Below are positions 1-8,738 of a stretch of DNA of 64,000 bases, piece after piece. The translations under genes and the position numbers were made by a program. Position 1 is the first letter of the stretch. Every line of letters begins with the position of its first letter. The DNA comes from Luteibacter flocculans. GTDB taxonomy: Bacteria > Pseudomonadota > Gammaproteobacteria > Xanthomonadales > Rhodanobacteraceae. The notes under the pieces are model-generated. The model had not been told where the DNA came from and made no database searches. It was given only the letters and a program-made list of their open reading frames with translations. Location of the stretch: positions 3,020,001 through 3,084,000 of the forward strand of contig NZ_CP063231.1 in the NCBI RefSeq assembly GCF_023612255.1, in the 5' to 3' direction.

Positions 1-758
1 ACTTCCTGGCGGGACAGCTCGCGCGTCATCCGCCGATACAACTGCAGGCGATGCGGCCTGCCCTGCAGCCGGAAGCCGCGCTGCGAAAGATGGAAGGTTT
101 CCTCGCTGCCGTCCATTTCCACGGAGAACAACGCGTCCTCGCCGCCGGCGGACGCATCGCGGAGGCTCTGCGGCATGCGGCTCAGCACGGTCTCGAAATC
201 GAGCCCCGCCAGCGAGCGTCCTTCGTTGAACAGGTGCCGCGCCGCGATGTTGGCGTAGGTGACCTTGCCCGTGGGTTCGGTCAGCACGAGCGCCACCGGC
301 GTGTTCTGCACCACGGTATCGAGCAGCAGCTCGCGCTGTGCGAGGTGCTGGCGCTGATCGCGCAAGGTCTGGCCGAGCGCGTTGTGCATGCGGATCAGGT
401 CGCCCAGCTCGTCGCGCCGGTCGGTGCCGATCGACATGCTGAAATCGCCGTCGCGATAGCTCGCCACGGCGCTCTCCAGGGCGCGCATCAGCCGCCGCAG
501 CGGCTCGACCAAGGCATGCGCCACGGCGGCGGCCAGCGGCACCAGCACCAACAAACAGATCAGCAGGGCCGTGCTGACGTCGAACGGTTCGACCACGCCA
601 CTCACGGGGAGCCGGCCCGCCTTGTCGGGCACCGCGCGCATCCAGGCCAGCATCTGCGGGAACGGCCAGATCGACACGCCCGCGAACACCAGCGCGCCCA
701 CGATGGCCGACGCGGCCACCACCAGCGTCATCCGCCCTTCGAGCGAGAACGTCTTCAT
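1..758 (-). CDS. Sensor histidine kinase, N-terminal part (cut by window start)
   Basis: Read on the minus strand from ATG at 756-758; it runs off the window start after about 250 residues. Visible: a first membrane segment (residues about 9-30), a short periplasmic loop, a second membrane segment (about 64-84), a HAMP-like linker containing RRDELGDLIRMHNALGQTL, then a PAS domain beginning near LLDTVVQNTPVALVLTEPTG. The order TM-loop-TM-HAMP-PAS is typical of NtrY-like kinases that pair with sigma-54 regulators. The catalytic His and ATPase regions lie outside the window. It starts 13 bases after the stop of the regulator gene, so the two are almost certainly co-transcribed. The signal sensed is not visible; the neighbouring transporter suggests envelope stress or an exported compound (inference). 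Confidence 0.85.
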   Translation of the reverse strand, partial: MKTFSLEGRMTLVVAASAIVGALVFAGVSIWPFPQMLAWMRAVPDKAGRLPVSGVVEPFDVSTALLICLLVLVPLAAAVAHALVEPLRRLMRALESAVASYRDGDFSMSIGTDRRDELGDLIRMHNALGQTLRDQRQHLAQRELLLDTVVQNTPVALVLTEPTGKVTYANIAARHLFNEGRSLAGLDFETVLSRMPQSLRDASAGGEDALFSVEMDGSEETFHLSQRGFRLQGRPHRLQLYRRMTRELSRQE

Positions 759-771
759 GAGCGCGAACGTA

Positions 772-2106
772 TCAGACCGCCAGCCCGTAGCGCTCCATGC
801 GCCGGTACAGCGCCTGTCGTGACAGCCCCAGCGTGGTGGCCGCGCGGCTGATCACGCCGCCTGCGGAGGCCAGGGCCGCCTCGACCGACTCGCGGCTGGG
901 CTCGTCGAGATTGCGGGTGGCGCTGGGTACCGGCGTGGGCAGGTTGAGGTGCACCGGCTCGATGCGACCGTCCGCGGCCAGCAACGCGGCGCGTGCGATC
1001 GCGTTCTTCAGTTCGCGCACGTTGCCCGGCCAGTGATGCGCCAGCAGCGCTTCCCGCGCGTCTTCGCTCAAGGTGGCCTTACCGTCGAGGAAGAATTCGG
1101 CCAGCGGCAGGATGTCGTCGGTGCGGTCCGCCAGCGGCGGCAGATTCACGTCGATGACGTTGAGGCGGTAGTAGAGATCCTCGCGGAATGTCCCTGCCGC
1201 GATCATCGCCTTCAGGTCCGCATTGGTTGCGCTGACCACACGCACCTTGGCATGCCGCGTGCGGCCCGAGCCCAGGCGTTCGAACTGGCCGGTCTCGAGC
1301 ACGCGCAGAAGCTTCATCTGACCCGGCAGCGGCAGATTACCGATCTCGTCCAGAAACAGCGTGCCGCCGTCGGCCATTTCGAAACGGCCCTCGCGCGCCT
1401 TGTTGGCGCCGGTATACGCGCCCGCCTCGGCGCCGAACAGTTCGGCCTCGATCAGTTCGCCCGGCAGCGCGCCGCAGTTCACCGCCACAAACGGGCCGCG
1501 ACGTACGGCGGAATTGGCGTGGACGATGGCGGCGATACGTTCCTTGCCGGCGCCGTTGGGGCCCGTGATCAGGACCGGCACGTCGGACCGCGCCACCTGG
1601 CAGGCCAGCTCGATCGTGCGGCTCATCGCCTCGGAGGCAAAGACCAGGCCGTCGAGGTCATACCGGCTTTCCAGCGCTTCCCGACGACGCTTGCGCTCGA
1701 CTCGGGCGCGCGTGACCTCGCGCGTGGACTCGGACAGCTCGAGCAGGTTTTCCACCGTGGCGAGCAGCTTGGCATCGTCCCAGGGTTTGGCAAGGTAATC
1801 GGCGGCGCCGGCCTTCACCAGTTCCACGGCCGCCTCGAGATGGGTCCAGGCGGTAAGCAGGATCACCGGCAGGTCGGTATAGCGAGCGCGGATCTGCTTG
1901 AACAGCGCGGCGCCCTCTTCGCCCGACGTGGTGTCGGCAGTGAAATTCATGTCCTGGATGACGACATCCACGCGCTCGCGGGCGAGCGTGGCAAGCCCCT
2001 CGTCCGGCGTCAGGGCAACCAGCGGGCGGATGTCGTGCAGGCTCAAGGCAAGCGACAGCGCCTCGCCAACCGCGGGGTTGTCGTCAATGATCAATACGCA
2101 GCGCAT
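772..2106 (-). CDS. Sigma-54-dependent response regulator (NtrC family)
   Basis: About 444 residues. Receiver domain at residues 1-120 with acidic DD near the start, phospho-acceptor Asp in VVIQDMNF and Lys in YLAKPW. The AAA+ sigma-54 domain has Walker A GPNGAGKE, the sigma-54 contact loop GAYTGA (a normal variant of GAFTGA) and Walker B GGTLFLDEIGNLP. A Fis-type helix-turn-helix closes the protein (AATTLGLSRQALYRRM). Start chosen at the ATG at 2106, directly before the receiver strand CVLIIDDNP; an upstream in-frame ATG at 2121 would add five residues. It lies downstream of the ABC transporter genes in the same orientation. The transporter promoter is of the -24/-12 type with dyads upstream, so this protein is the likely activator of that operon (inference). 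Confidence 0.92.
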   Translation of the reverse strand: MRCVLIIDDNPAVGEALSLALSLHDIRPLVALTPDEGLATLARERVDVVIQDMNFTADTTSGEEGAALFKQIRARYTDLPVILLTAWTHLEAAVELVKAGAADYLAKPWDDAKLLATVENLLELSESTREVTRARVERKRRREALESRYDLDGLVFASEAMSRTIELACQVARSDVPVLITGPNGAGKERIAAIVHANSAVRRGPFVAVNCGALPGELIEAELFGAEAGAYTGANKAREGRFEMADGGTLFLDEIGNLPLPGQMKLLRVLETGQFERLGSGRTRHAKVRVVSATNADLKAMIAAGTFREDLYYRLNVIDVNLPPLADRTDDILPLAEFFLDGKATLSEDAREALLAHHWPGNVRELKNAIARAALLAADGRIEPVHLNLPTPVPSATRNLDEPSRESVEAALASAGGVISRAATTLGLSRQALYRRMERYGLAV

Positions 2107-2187
2107 CTGGTCCCTTCGCATGCAGGCATGGATGCCTCCCCCGGCAAAAAGGTTGCATCCTCCGCCGGCATTCCCCTCATTCTAAAC

Positions 2188-2219
2188 ACAGCGGCCACCC
2201 CGGGCGGGGTGACCGCTGT
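2188..2219 (-). terminator. Strong hairpin between permease and regulator genes
   Basis: A long inverted repeat: arms ACAGCGGCCACCCC and GGGGTGACCGCTGT around a GGGC loop, with one internal mismatch. It lies just after the second permease gene (stop at 2224). On the minus strand it is followed only by a short T stretch (GTTTAGA), so it may attenuate rather than fully end transcription, lowering regulator and kinase expression relative to the transporter. Confidence 0.5.
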
Positions 2220-2223
2220 CGAC

Positions 2224-3438
2224 TCACACGCTGCGCGTCGCCTCGACGGGAGGCACCCGGGAGGCACGGAGCGCAGGTGCAAAGACGGCCGCCTGACCCA
2301 GGGCAAGGAGGATCACCACGCCCACGATGAGGTACGTCATGGAAAGACGCTCCATCTCGAACTGCGTAAGCATCCACTGGTTCATGCCCAGCGCCAGGAT
2401 CACGCCCACCGCCACGCCCGCCACGGCAATCAGCAGGTTCTCGGTCATGAAGTAGCTGAGAATGTCGCGCTTGCTCGCACCCAAAGCACGACGTACGCCA
2501 ATCTGCCTGCGCCGCTGTCCCACCCAGAAGCTCGACAGGCCCACGATGCCCGCCGCGGTGATCGCCAGCAGCACGCCGCACACCACGCTCATCAGCACCG
2601 CCATGCCCCGGTCGGCCTCGTAGGCTTTCTGCCGCACCATTTCGAAGGTGCGTACGCCGCTCTTTTCCGGAAGCACGCGCATGCGGCTCACACCGTAGAG
2701 CTTATCCGCCACCGACTTGAACACCGCGTCCTGCTGACCCGGCTTGGTGCGGATGACGAAGGTCTGATAACCGCCGTCGAACGTCAGAGGCATGATCGTG
2801 ACGTTGTCCGTGAAATCGGTACTGATCCAGGGCACAGTCAACTTCTCGACGATGCCGATGATCGTGGACGGCCGCCCCTTGATGTAATAAATGGTCTTGC
2901 CCAGCGCGTTGCCCTCGGGGAACAGCTTGTCGGCCATGGCCTTGGTAATGATCACCTGCGGCGGTGCCGGCTGCTGTTCGCGATTGATCGACGAGATTTC
3001 ACTTGACGTGAAATTGCGCCCGGCAATCAGCTTCACGCCCAGCGTCGCCAGCGCATGCTCGTCGGCGAAGTAGAGCGCGCTCTGCACGCCATCCTTGGTA
3101 GCGTCGGCGGTCCTCTGCGCACTCGTGGACCATCCACCACGACGAAGAGGGAACGAATTGGTGGCGTAGGCGTTTTCCACGCCCGGCATCGACCGGATCG
3201 CCTGCAGGTCGGTCTTGATGAGCGGAAGATACGTCGACGGTGCACCCACGTAGAGGTTTTGGACGGCGACCACGTTGGCTTCGTTCATGCCGGTGGGGCG
3301 ACTGACGCGTTCGACGCGCTCGTGCACGATGAACAGCGCATTGCACACGATGGCGAGCGTCAAGGCGATCTGCAAGGCGATGAGGATGGTACCGGCCTTG
3401 TGCCTGCGCAACGCGGCCAGGATAGGTTTGATCTGCAT
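2224..3438 (-). CDS. ABC transporter permease, MacB/FtsX family (second)
   Basis: About 404 residues from ATG at 3438 (MQIKPILA). One N-terminal membrane segment (TILIALQIALTLAIVCNALF), a large periplasmic MacB-like core domain, then three C-terminal membrane segments typical of FtsX permeases, with the cytoplasmic motif QIGVRRALGASKRDI between the second and third. It starts 10 bases after the stop of the first permease gene, so the two form a heteromeric pair with the ATPase and the MacA-like adaptor. Such systems use ATP to drive export through the periplasm, usually with a TolC-type outer-membrane channel, which is not encoded here. Substrate unknown. Confidence 0.88.
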   Translation of the reverse strand: MQIKPILAALRRHKAGTILIALQIALTLAIVCNALFIVHERVERVSRPTGMNEANVVAVQNLYVGAPSTYLPLIKTDLQAIRSMPGVENAYATNSFPLRRGGWSTSAQRTADATKDGVQSALYFADEHALATLGVKLIAGRNFTSSEISSINREQQPAPPQVIITKAMADKLFPEGNALGKTIYYIKGRPSTIIGIVEKLTVPWISTDFTDNVTIMPLTFDGGYQTFVIRTKPGQQDAVFKSVADKLYGVSRMRVLPEKSGVRTFEMVRQKAYEADRGMAVLMSVVCGVLLAITAAGIVGLSSFWVGQRRRQIGVRRALGASKRDILSYFMTENLLIAVAGVAVGVILALGMNQWMLTQFEMERLSMTYLIVGVVILLALGQAAVFAPALRASRVPPVEATRSV

Positions 3439-3448
3439 GGCGGTTACC

Positions 3449-4756
3449 TCAGTTCGACTTGAGCTGCCACGCGGGCTGCACCTGAGCGGCACGCCACGTG
3501 GGATAGAAAGCGGCCACGACGGAGGCGACGATCGCCACCGTCAGCGTAAGCAGCATGAGGGTCGGATCCAATGTAGCGAGCCGCGCGACTTCCTCGGGGA
3601 ATACAAGGCCGACGCTGAGCACGCCAAGCCCCGTGAGCAACAACCCGAGCAATCCGCCGGCGATACCGATCGTGCCTGCCTCGATCAGGAACTGCGCATA
3701 GATGTCGCGGCGCGACGCACCGAGCGCGCGACGCACGCCGATCTCCGGGGCGCGACGCATGAACTTCGCAAGCAAGAGACCAATCGTATTGACCAGGCAG
3801 ATGACCAGAAAGCCGAGCGATACCAGCAGTGACACCTGTGATTCGCGCGGTACGACCTTCTGCACCGACAACCAGTCCATCACGTCGCGCACGCGGACGT
3901 TCGGCGCCCAGCTGAAGCGGCCGGAGCGCTGCATTTCCGCTGCGTAGCCCGTGAGGAAGTCACGATAGGCCTGGGCATCCGCCTTGCTCGGCAGTTCCGC
4001 CCACAGGGAAAGCCAGATGCACTCGGAGCGCAGGTAGTTGTCCCAACCTTCGCCAGGATCCTTGATGCAATTGTTGTTGCCGTTGTTCGGAAGGCGTAAA
4101 TCCAGTGCGCGAGTGAGGGGCACATACACCGTAGCGCCTTCGTTGAATCCCGACGTGTTGGGTACATCGAAGAACACTGGCTGCGGCGACCAATCCTGCA
4201 TCACGCCCGTGATGCGGAACAGGTGGCCATCGAGGTTCACCTGCTTGCCGACGCTGGGGCCGCCGTTGAACAGCTTGTCGTTGAGCGACTTGCTGATCAC
4301 GATGACGTCTGCATGCTTCTCGTCGTCGTCGCGGGTCCAGCCCTGCCCCTGCAGGAACGGCACGTCGAACATCGGGAAGAAATCCGCACCGGTGGCGTAG
4401 GCGCCCTGCCGCATCGGCATGCGCGAAGGATCCTCCGGAATGACCGAGACGCCCACGGGATAGGTCACGGTCTGCCGCTTCGCCTTGTTGGCACGCAGCA
4501 GCGCCGTCGCGTCCTTGTAGCTGAGCGCGGGCGGCGGCTCACCTTCCTTGGTGTTCTCCGGCCCCCAGTTGTCGATCTGTATGTTGTAGAGCACATCGGA
4601 CTTCTGCGGGATAGGGTCGCGCGACGTGGCGCGAAACACCGAGTAGGTCGTCATCGACGCCGCCACACCGAACCCGATGGCCATCACCATGAGTGCGGTG
4701 AGCATCGGATTCCGGCGCAGACTGCGCAGGCCCAGTTGAAGGTAATAGCTGAACAT
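3449..4756 (-). CDS. ABC transporter permease, MacB/FtsX family (first)
   Basis: 435 residues. N-terminal membrane segment (LTALMVMAIGFGVAASMTTY), a periplasmic MacB-like core of about 230 residues containing a Cys pair (NNNCIKDPG and RSECIWLS) that could form a disulfide, and three C-terminal membrane segments with the cytoplasmic EIGVRRALGASRRDIYAQF motif. It is closely spaced between the ATPase and second permease genes. It shares the FtsX fold with the second permease but has a different periplasmic domain, implying an asymmetric transporter. Exported substrate unknown. Confidence 0.88.
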   Translation of the reverse strand: MFSYYLQLGLRSLRRNPMLTALMVMAIGFGVAASMTTYSVFRATSRDPIPQKSDVLYNIQIDNWGPENTKEGEPPPALSYKDATALLRANKAKRQTVTYPVGVSVIPEDPSRMPMRQGAYATGADFFPMFDVPFLQGQGWTRDDDEKHADVIVISKSLNDKLFNGGPSVGKQVNLDGHLFRITGVMQDWSPQPVFFDVPNTSGFNEGATVYVPLTRALDLRLPNNGNNNCIKDPGEGWDNYLRSECIWLSLWAELPSKADAQAYRDFLTGYAAEMQRSGRFSWAPNVRVRDVMDWLSVQKVVPRESQVSLLVSLGFLVICLVNTIGLLLAKFMRRAPEIGVRRALGASRRDIYAQFLIEAGTIGIAGGLLGLLLTGLGVLSVGLVFPEEVARLATLDPTLMLLTLTVAIVASVVAAFYPTWRAAQVQPAWQLKSN

Positions 4757-4781
4757 GGTCGGCCCCTGGGGATCGGTGGGA

Positions 4782-5492
<711 letters not shown>

Positions 5493-5527
5493 GGGGTGTC
5501 CCTCGGTGATGAGTGCGGCAGGTAGGG

Positions 5528-6799
5528 TCAGCGGCTGATGGAAACGTGTTTCGCATCGCCGAAGGTGTCGGCACCGGAGACGACGATCTTGTCGCCCTCC
5601 TTCAGGCCGTCCAGGATTTCGACCTTGTCGATGCTGCTGGCACCGACACGGATGTCACGGCGATCGGCCATGCCGTCGTTGACGACGTAGGCGTAGCGGC
5701 CCGCGCTTTCGTCCACGAACGAACCACGCTGCACCGTAAGTACGTTGTCGCGCCGGTCGAGCAGGACACGCACGGACAGGCGCTGGCTCTGGCGGAGCTG
5801 TTTCGGCGTCTCGCCATCGAAGCGCAGGCGGGCGGCGACTTCGCCGTTCACCACTTCGGGCGACACGGCGCTGACCTTGCCGTTCCACTGCTTGCCATTG
5901 CCGCTGATTTCGCCCGGCATGCCGATGGCGAGGTCGCGCGCGAAGCTCTCCGGCACCTTCATTTCCACTTCGAGTGCCGAGAGGTCGATGACGCTGAGCA
6001 GCTGCGCGTCCTTCGCCACCGTGGCGCGCTCGGCGATGAAGAGCTGACCCACCTGACCATCGACCGGCGACTTCACGTTCAGGTCCTCGACCTGGCGTTC
6101 GAGATCCTGCACCAGCAGCACCTGACGTTCGTGCGCCAGCTTCTTCGCCTGCACGTCGAACGTGAGGCTGTCGTTGTCCATGGAGAGATCGGTCTGCGCG
6201 TGTTTGGCGGTGACCTGCGCCTTGTCGAGCGTCGACTTGGCCTTGTCCACGTCCGCCACCGGCACCGCGCCCTTGTCGAACGCGGTCTGGTAGCGCTTCA
6301 GATCGCGCTCGGCGGCAGTCTGGTCGATGGACGCGTTGTCGTACGCCTTCTGCAGCTCGGAACGCTTCTTCTTCGCATCGATCTGCGCACGCAGGTATTC
6401 CACCTGCATCGCATCGGCCGCGGATTTCTCCTGCGCCAGCTTGCTCGTCAGTTCGGGGCTGGTGATGGTGGCAAGCACCTGATCCTTCCGTACCACGTCG
6501 CCCGCATGCACCTTGAGCACCACCGCACCGGCGGACGCGGCATACAAGGTGGGACTCACCGCCGCCACGACCTTGCCCTCGGCCGCAATGTCACGGACGA
6601 ACGGCCCGCGCGTCACGGTGGCGAAGGTCAGCCGCGATGCGCTCACCGAACCGTCCGACGAAAGCATCGTCGCTACACGCGGCGCCGCCAGGGCAAGGAG
6701 AGCAACCGCCGCCACGCCCCCGCCGATGAGCAGCAGCTTGCGATAGCGGTTGGGGCGGACCTCGACGAGGCGGTCCTGAGCGGAAGTGTCGCGGATCAT
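5528..6799 (-). CDS. Periplasmic adaptor of ABC efflux pump (MacA/HlyD family)
   Basis: 423 residues, first gene of the transporter operon. A single N-terminal membrane anchor (about residues 24-44, LLLIGGGVAAVALLALAAPRV), a lipoyl/barrel-sandwich segment (AGAVVLKVHAGDVVRKDQVL), a long alpha-helical hairpin (about 100-235) and the second lipoyl half (SPVDGQVGQLFIAERATV), then beta-barrel and membrane-proximal domains. Such adaptors link the inner-membrane ABC pump to an outer-membrane channel. Start ATG at 6799 with GGGACT upstream, about 23 bases downstream of the predicted sigma-54 transcription start. No TolC gene is nearby. Confidence 0.9.
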   Translation of the reverse strand: MIRDTSAQDRLVEVRPNRYRKLLLIGGGVAAVALLALAAPRVATMLSSDGSVSASRLTFATVTRGPFVRDIAAEGKVVAAVSPTLYAASAGAVVLKVHAGDVVRKDQVLATITSPELTSKLAQEKSAADAMQVEYLRAQIDAKKKRSELQKAYDNASIDQTAAERDLKRYQTAFDKGAVPVADVDKAKSTLDKAQVTAKHAQTDLSMDNDSLTFDVQAKKLAHERQVLLVQDLERQVEDLNVKSPVDGQVGQLFIAERATVAKDAQLLSVIDLSALEVEMKVPESFARDLAIGMPGEISGNGKQWNGKVSAVSPEVVNGEVAARLRFDGETPKQLRQSQRLSVRVLLDRRDNVLTVQRGSFVDESAGRYAYVVNDGMADRRDIRVGASSIDKVEILDGLKEGDKIVVSGADTFGDAKHVSISR

Positions 6800-6832
6800 G
6801 TGAGAGTCCCTGAGCGGTTTGCAGGGATAGTC

Positions 6833-6849
6833 AGCAAGCCCCGTGCCAA
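6833..6849 (-). promoter_or_regulatory. Sigma-54 (-24/-12) promoter of transporter operon
   Basis: On the minus strand the sequence reads TTGGCACGGGGCTTGCT, matching the consensus TGGCAC-N5-TTGC with exactly ten bases between the invariant GG (-24) and GC (-12). Predicted transcription start is near 6822, giving a leader of about 23 bases to the adaptor ATG. The operon's own NtrC-family regulator lies downstream, which supports the assignment. Confidence 0.85.
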
Positions 6850-6904
6850 GCCGGGAAATCGCTTGCGATCAAGGAGATGGAGCGGACCGCGCTACGCGGT
6901 CGTG

Positions 6905-6956
6905 TGTCCGCGGACAGCCTGTCCGGACACTCGACTGCTGTCCGCGATGCGGACAG
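6905..6956. promoter_or_regulatory. Three tandem TGTCC/GGACA dyads, probable enhancer sites
   Basis: Three inverted repeats sit about 55-110 bases upstream of the -24 element: TGTCCGCGGACA (6905-6916), TGTCCGGACA (6920-6929) and CTGTCCGCGATGCGGACAG (6938-6956). Position and clustering fit upstream activating sites for a dimeric enhancer-binding protein, most simply the regulator encoded in the same operon (inference). Confidence 0.7.
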
Positions 6957-6971
6957 TACAGGGGCGACGGC

Positions 6972-7535
6972 TCAGGCAGCGATGCCGATCGATTCCGAAA
7001 CCGCGATGTCGCGCGCCACGCCCAGGCCCAGGGACGAGATAGGAGCGTCGCCTATACCGAGTACGGTCAGTCCCGCCCACTGGCGTCGCGTGAAGGAGAC
7101 GACGCGGGCACGGCACGCGCGAAGCCACATGCGCTCGGGGCGGCGATGGTCCGGCGGCGCGCTCGGCAGGGCGTCGGCAAAAAGCCGATCCCAAGCAAGG
7201 TAATCGGTGTCGGGGAGCAGATAGATGCGCGCGACAATCCTGCCCTCTCCGCTCACGCAATCGATCCATTCGCGCGGTCCTTCCGCCGTGACCGCGCACG
7301 TGAGACCTACATGACGCGTCGCCAGTAACGGTGCCAGTTCCGCCGCCTCGACGAGGCAACCACGTGGCGCAGCCGGATCACCGTCGATCGGATGGGCCCC
7401 GGCAAGATAGAGAACGCCACCAAGCTGGCCGAGGCCTTCGAACAGGCCAGATGGCGACAGCGCCAGCCAGCGCGTCGTCATGGCGGTGGAACGGGCGCGC
7501 GAAGGCACGCCGAAACATGCAAGCCAGCCGAACAC
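6972..7535 (-). CDS. Hypothetical protein downstream of hemP
   Basis: 187 residues from a GTG at 7535, which has a good GGGAGA ribosome site six bases upstream; a later ATG at 7481 has none. No family is recognised with certainty. The protein is Ala/Leu-rich with no signal peptide or membrane segment; a central stretch reads RIVARIYLLPDTDYLAWDRL. It follows hemP by 85 bases in the same orientation, so it is probably in the Fur-controlled heme/iron transcript. A role in heme handling is suggested only by context. It ends just before the enhancer dyads of the neighbouring operon. Confidence 0.6.
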   Translation of the reverse strand: MFGWLACFGVPSRARSTAMTTRWLALSPSGLFEGLGQLGGVLYLAGAHPIDGDPAAPRGCLVEAAELAPLLATRHVGLTCAVTAEGPREWIDCVSGEGRIVARIYLLPDTDYLAWDRLFADALPSAPPDHRRPERMWLRACRARVVSFTRRQWAGLTVLGIGDAPISSLGLGVARDIAVSESIGIAA

Positions 7536-7620
7536 AAGCGTCTCCCGTGTGACGTGGACGGTCGGGAAGCCTGGCTGGGCGGTCCGGGGAGAGCCGCGTG
7601 GCTTGGCGTCGGGGAGCCGG

Positions 7621-7818
7621 TTACTTGGTGAGAATGAGCTTGTCGTTGCGGGTCAGGCGCAGGTGGTACTCACTGCCCTGATGCTCGATCACCAGTTCGC
7701 GCGAGCCATCGAGCAGGCTCTTGCTTTCGATGCGGCGGGCGGCGGCCGGCGCCGGGCGCAAGGCCACGACCTTGTCGCGGCCGCCGTTGTCGGTCAGAGG
7801 GAGCGTTCGAAGGTACAT
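7621..7818 (-). CDS. hemP: Hemin uptake protein HemP
   Basis: 65 residues, the usual size for the HemP/HmuP family, with the conserved C-terminal pattern RIESKSLLDGSRELVIEHQG followed by YHLRLTRNDKLILTK. HemP proteins are small accessory or regulatory factors needed for heme-receptor expression or heme uptake. Start ATG at 7818 with GGAG eight bases upstream, and a Fur-box-like sequence 30-50 bases further upstream. Unlike many relatives it is not followed by a TonB-dependent heme receptor gene in this window. Confidence 0.85.
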   Translation of the reverse strand: MYLRTLPLTDNGGRDKVVALRPAPAAARRIESKSLLDGSRELVIEHQGSEYHLRLTRNDKLILTK

Positions 7819-7851
7819 GATCGTGACTCCGCGTTAGGGTGCGGAGTTGAT

Positions 7852-7870
7852 GATAATGATTCTCAATTAC
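7852..7870. promoter_or_regulatory. Fur box upstream of hemP
   Basis: GATAATGATTCTCAATTAC matches the 19-base Fur consensus GATAATGATAATCATTATC at 14 of 19 positions, including a perfect first nine. It lies about 35 bases upstream of the hemP start codon, in an AT-rich patch of otherwise GC-rich DNA, as expected for an iron-repressed promoter. Confidence 0.75.
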
Positions 7871-7883
7871 GAGTCAAGTCCGC

Positions 7884-8196
7884 ATGGCGAAGGAGTCGCT
7901 ACGAGCTGGATGGGGCCGGCTACGAAGCAAAGGTAGGAGCCACCCTGGTGGCGAAAAGCCAACGAAGCGGTTTAGCGGTGAGGCAAGCACCCATCGCCAG
8001 CAGGCTGGCTCCCACCGGCAAGAGGCTTCCCCGGCAAGTGGCCTCCACCTGCAAGTGGCTTCTACCGGCGGGCTTCCCTCGCCGCCATGGCGGCCACAAG
8101 GGTGCCGGCGTGCCGTCAGGCCACCGCCAGCATTTCGACCAACGTGTTTTCCAGCTCCTCAATATCCGGAATGACCGCCGTCATCGCGTACCACCA
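7884..8196 (+). repeat. Left direct repeat of Rhs island (with chpC tail)
   Basis: About 310 bases closely similar, in the same orientation, to 18659-18974. It starts at ATGGCGAAGGAGTCGCTACG, carries an iterated stretch of roughly 17-base units (8007-8072; units such as GGCCTCCACCTGCAAGT), then a copy of the 3' end of chpC. This copy has one iterated unit fewer and about 25 extra bases near 7905-7930. No gene of its own is seen in 7884-8115. Confidence 0.85.
8116..8196 (-). pseudogene. chpC 3'-end remnant
   Basis: On the minus strand one frame reads VIPDIEELENTLVEMLAVA then stop, almost the same as the end of intact chpC (VIPDLEALENTLVEMLAVA). The homology starts around a copy of the VRDD codons; a two-base deletion there shifts frame, so the upstream immunity-like gene reads into it out of frame. 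It is the duplicated edge of chpC left at the far end of the Rhs island. Confidence 0.85.
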
Positions 8197-8716
8197 AGCA
8201 GCCTCTCACGTATTCAATAGATGAGAGACGACCTGATTCGCACCAAACCTTCGCCCTGATCGGCTCCTCGCGATCGGGATGCATCACCTCCACAACGCCG
8301 ATAACGAATGTTGTCTGCCTCGGAAGCACTGGTAACGGCAGATACGGATTTCTACCGATCCCGCGCATCGCAAAAGTCACGTTGGCACCATCTGAAGAAC
8401 GAGTTACCCGGCGGATCGCCTTAACCTGCTGCTCCCAGACATCCATGACACAAGGCGTCAGTCGCGCCGCAATCGCGTCCAAGATCATGCCTTCCAATGT
8501 CGATAGTCGAGCACGATCTTCCGCTCGCCTGATCCAACCAAGGAAAACTGCCGTCCCGATCAACAACAAGATGAAACCCAGTCCTATCTCGAACACCAGG
8601 AAGTCGAATATTTCTGGAACACCGAGTGCTGATGTTGCGAGGTAAAGAGCGAGCATGACCAGCGCCGAGGTAATACTTGCGCCCGTCGCGGCATGCGCCA
8701 GGCGACATGCATTCAT
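8159..8716 (-). CDS. Membrane protein, truncated paralogue of 12130-12744
   Basis: About 185 residues from ATG at 8716 (MNACRLAHAATG; an upstream ATG at 8746 overlaps the previous stop). Two membrane segments (about residues 10-30 and 38-62) and a cytosolic tail. Nearly identical to the gene at 12130-12744 through SSIEYV, after which the last ~30 residues of the family are replaced by out-of-frame chpC remnant (ending VVRDDGGHSGY). Probably a broken copy. Function unknown; its position in the Rhs immunity array suggests an accessory or orphan immunity role (inference). Confidence 0.6.
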   Translation of the reverse strand: MNACRLAHAATGASITSALVMLALYLATSALGVPEIFDFLVFEIGLGFILLLIGTAVFLGWIRRAEDRARLSTLEGMILDAIAARLTPCVMDVWEQQVKAIRRVTRSSDGANVTFAMRGIGRNPYLPLPVLPRQTTFVIGVVEVMHPDREEPIRAKVWCESGRLSSIEYVRGCLVVRDDGGHSGY

Positions 8717-8738
8717 CTCGAGTAGACGCATTCGGTCG

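Noticed and set aside
949-3006. Long plus-strand open frame opposite the regulator and permease genes
   Set aside because: No motifs, shadow composition, and both minus-strand genes are well supported.
6905-6929. LexA/SOS-type operator
   Set aside because: The dyads lack CTGT-N8-ACAG spacing, and a sigma-54 promoter with its own activator explains their position better.
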